Positions 62,428 through 64,000 of a stretch of 64,000 nucleotides of DNA are shown one piece after another. The notes under the pieces were generated by a model, which saw nothing but the letters and a program-made list of their open reading frames with translations, had not been told where the DNA came from and did no database searches. The stretch lies in the NCBI RefSeq assembly GCF_003945595.2, contig NW_024105098.1:1-64000 (forward strand). The letters run 5' to 3'. This DNA is from Pipra filicauda. Lineage: Eukaryota > Chordata > Aves > Passeriformes > Pipridae. The position numbers were made by a program, and so were the translations under genes. Position 1 is the first letter of the stretch. Each line of letters opens with the position of its first letter.

Positions 62428-64000
62428 CAGTCTGCCCAAAACTTAGAACTCAGCAGCCAAATACAACAGTGAAAGGGTAGCGTGTAGTTCATGAGCATGG
62501 ACAATTATATCATTGAGTAGGATAATTACAGTAGAAAAAAACCACACAGGAAAATAAGGTGCATATACTAGGAAGCCTGCAATAGAAAAGCATCCACTTC
62601 ACTCTGAGAGACTGATGTTTGCACAGGGTGCTCAAGCAGCACTGCTGCTCATCAGTGTGGGTCGGCAGCTGGGGCAGCAGTGTCCTTCCTGCTGCACTTC
62701 AGCTCAATGGCAGCTGCTGGGGAAGGGCTGGACACTTCATCTGAGGAGATGCATGTGGAGAGGACTGCAAGGATGCTGATTGCACTGTAAGACAATGTCC
62801 TTGAAAAAGAAAAAAAATATCCCTTTAGTAAAGTGACAAACTAGGACTTAATATCCAGGGTTCTTGTAAATCATTGACTCATACTTTACCTAAAAATCTT
62901 GCTCTTTGACAAATTTTAGATATTTACATTTTGGAAAGGACCATCTGCCAAGACAACAAAATCTAAGTGCTTAAATATGGAGTTGCAGATCTCTTTCATT
63001 TGAGAAAACCCGCCTAAGTATGAAATGAGTGAAACCAAAACACAGCGAGGAGTGAAGCAAGTCAGTCCCAGCTACTGATGGTCACACTATTAGTCATACA
63101 ATTAATGTCTATTTAGTCTTTGGAATAACTGGAATCACCTATACCTGTCAGTGTGCCATGGTCCAGCAATCCCCAAACACTAACACCCAGCCAGAGCCAC
63201 AGATTATTGCTGCTCAGTCCACATGTACAGACAGCAAGGAAAGCCTGTGGCACGGGTGGAGCCTTGCTCCTGACCCAAAGAGAGCAAGGCCAGTGCCCAG
63301 GATCCACTATCAGTTGAGATATTTTTTTTCTATCACTGTTTTTAACACTTGTTCCCCTTAAATACATTTACAGGCACCATTTAAAAGTCACTTCTTTGTT
63401 CCAAGGAAATGGAACACAGCAGCAGGAAGGCATTATGCACTAACACACCAGGGCAAGCTGCATGCAAAGGAAACCTGCCAAAACTAGTTTTTCCTCCTTT
63501 TCTGCAAGGCAGCAGTTTTTTTCCTTAAGCTGTCTCACTTGAGGACTTATATGAGTATACAGTAAAGAAGCAAAAATCCATTTCATTTTCCCCACTTTCA
63601 GGCTGTCATCAGCTTTATTGCTGTGCCACCAAACCTCCTCTGATGCTGCTCTGTGAGTACACAACTGTGTCACACGCTGAAGGCTGGCCAGGCACAGCAT
63701 CCCAGCAGCATTTCCATGGCTTCCAGCCCTGCTGCTCTAACTGAGGAATGGAGACCTGACTGCAGCACCACAGAAAGCACTTCCCCTCTTCTTCCCAGGG
63801 CTGTAACCATCAGAATCCCCAAGTTTTACTTCGTGTCTCTTCCATATGTGGCTTTCCTCTCCAATTTATCATTTGCATCATAGGAGATGCCCCTAATCCA
63901 AATACCTCAAGTCAGGTAAGGTAACAATACAATGCAAATGCAAGTTGTCTTTATCTTCCCAGGGCCTCACAACGTGTAAAAGGTTTTTACAGCTCCAGAT
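62428..64000. other. unassigned non-coding sequence
   Basis: No gene or interspersed repeat recognised. A donor-like CAG|gtaagg lies at about 63914-63922. Open frames here are short and overlap on both strands. Confidence 0.5.

Overview
This window looks like non-coding DNA from a bird genome. It is AT-rich and contains no operons, no bacterial-style genes, no rRNA or tRNA that I can recognise, and no long open reading frame that resembles a known protein. The bird assignment rests on repeats. At least five well-preserved and three weaker pieces of CR1 non-LTR retrotransposon are present. They carry the avian 3' signature (runs like 'agaatcacagaatca ... ggttggaa', or 'ccattctatgatt' on the other strand) and recognisable CR1 reverse-transcriptase fragments. 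I cannot name the species or the locus.

Layout. 1-11003: unique sequence, with AT-rich, homeobox-motif-rich blocks near 1905, 5930 and 8040. 11004-15732: minus-strand CR1 pieces at 11004-11562 and 14094-14350, a possible exon at 12530-12688, and a probable minus-strand solo LTR at 15522-15732. 15733-25924: unique sequence with small tandem duplications, a CR1 tail near 20000, and two conserved-element-like blocks near 22.5 and 24.2 kb. 25925-33605: CR1 minus at 25925, an AT-rich regulatory-like block near 29.2 kb, and a CR1 plus fragment near 33.5 kb. 33606-47855: unique sequence with an old CR1 tail near 38.9 kb, a CpG cluster near 39.2 kb, a palindromic TFAP2-type site at 41071 and a possible exon near 42.2 kb. 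47856-54517: three CR1 copies (plus, minus, plus). 54518-64000: unique sequence with two further regulatory-like blocks, a GC-rich possibly LTR-derived block at 61.1-62.0 kb and a TA/CA microsatellite at 62.0 kb.

How it fits together. The simplest reading is a gene desert or very long intron holding scattered regulatory elements and dead retrotransposons. The best hint of a gene is the 159-base open segment at 12530-12688 (plus strand). It is bounded by a strong acceptor and a strong donor and is open in only one frame, but I do not recognise the peptide. I found no previously undescribed system that the sequence itself supports. The exon candidates and regulatory-like blocks are the items most worth checking.
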